Origin: Trichoplax sp. H2
Lineage: Eukaryota > Placozoa > Uniplacotomia > Trichoplacea
NCBI GenBank assembly: GCA_003344405.1
Contig: NOWV01000015.1
Span: 682,001 to 746,000 of the forward strand
Direction of reading: 5' to 3'
Length of the DNA stretch: 64,000 bases
The position numbers were made by a program, and so were the translations under genes. The notes below the pieces were generated by a model. That model ran no database searches. It worked only from the letters and a program-made list of their open reading frames with translations, and was not told the DNA's origin. Positions 61,101 to 64,000 of the stretch are shown in pieces (position 1 is the first letter of the stretch; every line of letters starts with the position of its first letter).

Positions 61101-64000
61101 TTCTTTCTTTAACGGATGATTCAGCTAATAAATATCAAAATTTGGGAATGAACAATCCGCTACCTTGTGATCACAGTAACTCGAAATATGCTAGAAAAAA
61201 GACGAGATGATAGTGATACTGATATCGTCCTGGTATTATAAATGTTGTTTAATTAAACTCTTATAGTATAAATTAATGTTCATGAATGACTGTTAGTCAA
61301 TGTAGTGAACATCTACCTACGTCAATTTGATCAGTATAATTTATTTTCCTATTTATTAGTATTGATTTTCAAGTTACTACCGGTTCGTACTCGTATCTAA
61401 TTCAAATTACCACTAATCCCACTTACGAAACAACTATTAAAACTAAATTACTAAATAGCTATATAAAATAATTTCTCTATCGCCAAAGGAACCTACTAGT
61501 TCTATCGAAAGTGTAACTAGTACTCTCACAACATCAACGAAAAATAAGCGACAAAGTCTGAGTTATTCTTGCACAACTTAACTAATAGTTCTGCTATCAT
61601 TAGGATAGGAGACTTAAAATAGCCATCAAATGAAACTGAGGTATAAGATTTGTTCGATGATTCCAAAGCGATAGTAGCAATAATAAGACGTTAGCATCTT
61701 TAGAGGACTGATACTTGTAATATAATCTACGGAGAGAATTTTATTTATTTACAGTTTATCTACTTTATCGTTTAACATGGTGATATAAACAGTATAATAA
61801 AAAGCTATTATAAAATTTTCTAATAGCATGATATTGGGTGAAACAGTTGCAAGATGTAGAAACTAGAATAAAGTGGTAAGAAAAAGAGCAAGGTACCCAT
61901 CATCATATATGCATACGGCATTATTTATATATATTTCTAACGTCCATCAATAGTAATATAAGTAATATAACTTATTGAGAAATTAGAAGGACATCACTAT
62001 CACTCGACAGAGCGTTTACTTCCTTTGTAAATAACTTTTTCGCGTCAGAACAGAACTTACAAAATTCTCAATAGCATAATAATAAAAATAGCATGATTTT
62101 ATCGTCGCTTGAAGGTATATTCTGAATTATAAATATAATGGTGATGATGATTCAATTTAACAACCGTAAGAGTGTGACAATAATGAATACGGGAAAGGAA
62201 ATTTTTAAAAGATACTCATGTAATGCGTTCCGATATCTGATAAAGAAGAATAGTCCATTTGAGCTGTTCAAGGATGAATTCACAATCATTTCTACTTCAC
62301 TGTAATCTATTTTGTGGCGGCTATCTTTACAAATTAGCATTATTTGCTTTGAATTCATTTGTTGATTAGGGTAATTTTACCTTGGGCGGTTTATAAGTTG
62401 AAGAATAAATTCCAACGCTTTACGATAGATCAACATAGAAAGATTGAATGCTATCCATTTCCTAGCTTTAGCTTGATTAATGATGAACACCTTGAACATT
62501 AAAAGGTTTGTTTTGTAGTTGATTCGATCAAGGAATTTATTTAAAATAGCTTGAAAAAGATATTATATATGAGTATAACAGATCACTTTCAATTGATGAC
62601 CGTTAAGTAAATAAATAACAGCCGTCTATTCTCATCATTCGGTATTTGTTATCTTGATCAATCAATTATACATGGAATTAATTATTAAGATTATCATTGA
62701 TCACTATGAAGGCATTAAAACTGAATGATGATTCGCTTTGAAATTTACAATTTTATTATTCAAATTCAATTGATTTCATTTATTCCATTATATCTAAGTA
62801 TACATTGGAAGGAAATTCTGCACTCCTTTTTATTATGTTATTTATTGTCGTCGTAACGGAGGTAAAATAATTTCATTGTGGATTTAAAATTTCTTTCCTT
62901 ATTCATTTCAACGTATTGCTCTCAGATTGAATTCAGAAAATGTAATAAATAGATCAAGGTATACCAAAATGGGATAATAATTAATTCATTAGTTCAATGT
63001 CTATTCCAATATAAAATCGCTTTTATTAATAATGAAAGCAAGAGTATTCAATCATCACTGCAATTGTTGAATTAACTCTATCGACTAATTTCATACTTGA
63101 CGATATCTATAATAGCCATAGTTAATGATAAACAATTAAGATTTATGTACTACCAACCTGATTAACAGCGTTGCCAGCAAGTATAAAATGATTATTATCA
63201 GTAAATTGGAGATATAAAGGAAGTTGCCAACATCGTAGATACAACAAACCCATGGGTGTTATTTAATTAATAATATTGTAAAGGTAATATACGTACTTTG
63301 TTGATTTAACATCGATTAGCGGTATTCGTCAGATAGAAACAATTCAGATTTTTTTATTATCATATCGATTAAGGATGTTCATGAATAATATCATCAACGG
63401 ATTGGAGTCAAATAAATGCTTTTAATGTCTTAGAATAGAGCGAATCTACTGATACTATCCAACTAACAATGCAAAATTTCTCGATCTAAAATGTTATTCA
63501 ATTGCTCTTGTTCAATAAAAGTAATATCATCAAATTTCGACAGAATTTGTGTTAAGATTGAATTTTACGATGACAGTAATGACTGCAAGAAATTTCATCA
63601 CAGCATGATATTTAAATGTATTCAACTTCAATATAATAGCAAAACATTCTAACACGCTCTTTACATTATCTGAACTGATCATTATAGTTTTAACTCAGGA
63701 TATGCTTAGTAACAACGATGAATCATTAATAAATAAAATAGAGATAATCGCGGATGGATACATATAATTCCTATCTAAGCATATTCTCTTCAACGATGTG
63801 CTTACATAATCTTGGGCTATGGCAAATATTAATTTACAGTGGATTTTGATAAGAACTGCTCATTGTAGCAAACGTAGCGATTAAGTCGACTGAAGTTTGA
63901 GTTAGTATAAAATGAAAAGTTCTGCTCTACTGATGTTGATACTACTCGTTTGCTATCACCAGCTAAAACATTATATAAATGAACAAAAGTAGAAATTATC
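61101..64000. other. AT-rich region upstream of HECTD2, no gene assembled
   Basis: Probably 5' flank or untranslated exons of HECTD2. Weak exon-like pieces on the minus strand (a GAAGTAGAAATG-type stretch at about 62200-62300 and an open stretch ending AATCAG/GTTGGT at about 63160-63250) lack partner exons. On the plus strand, ATG 63912 opens a hydrophobic, signal-peptide-like start (MKSSALLMLILLVCY) that runs 26 codons to a stop, or to a GTAGAA donor, near the window edge. Confidence 0.35.

Noticed and set aside
62152-62358. 68-residue minus-strand frame upstream of HECTD2
   Set aside because: Could be an upstream exon, but no compatible partner or homology was found.

Overview
The window is animal nuclear DNA. 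It is AT-rich, with short GT-AG introns, many small exons and metazoan-specific genes. The gene set, compact multi-exon structure and an orphan class A GPCR fit a placozoan (Trichoplax/Hoilungia type); that taxonomic call is inference, not proven by the sequence. I assembled eleven protein-coding genes by joining exons that match known families and checking splice sites and codon phase. No rRNA, tRNA, CRISPR array or intact transposon was seen.

Layout. 822-5141 (+): O-GlcNAcase (OGA), 5' end missing. 6117-7178 (-): single-exon protein O-mannose kinase (POMK). 7.26-8.3 kb: decayed tandem repeat. 9205-16648 (+): exportin-7, 35 exons, including two introns with U12-type donors and branch sites. 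18635-19972 (+): Mediator subunit MED28. 20645-22990 (-): REEP1-4-type ER-shaping protein, convergent with MED28. 24144-25932 (+): tRNA-His guanylyltransferase (THG1L). 26022-27992 (-): SIL1, the BiP nucleotide-exchange factor, tail-to-tail with THG1L (89 bp between stop codons). 30369-31442 (-): intronless class A GPCR. 31.4-38.7 kb: gene-poor, repeat-bearing DNA. 38707-41522 (+): WD40-repeat protein. 42.4-43.4 kb: locally duplicated satellite-like array rich in the GTACT pentamer. 44014-44271 (-): doubtful small gene. 44783-46981 (+): mitoferrin. 48730-61100 (-): HECTD2-type HECT E3 ubiquitin ligase, about 12 kb with small exons separated by long AT-rich introns; it looks like a gene desert until the exons are joined.

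The genes do not form one pathway; they are neighbouring housekeeping and signalling genes on both strands. Several serve the secretory system (POMK, REEP, SIL1); others serve nucleocytoplasmic traffic (XPO7, OGA), transcription (MED28), tRNA maturation (THG1L), mitochondrial iron uptake (mitoferrin) and ubiquitination (HECTD2). I found no convincing new multi-gene system. The observations most worth checking are the two U12-type introns of XPO7, the damaged or intronised stretch in the OGA 3' half, and the palindromic GTACT arrays.
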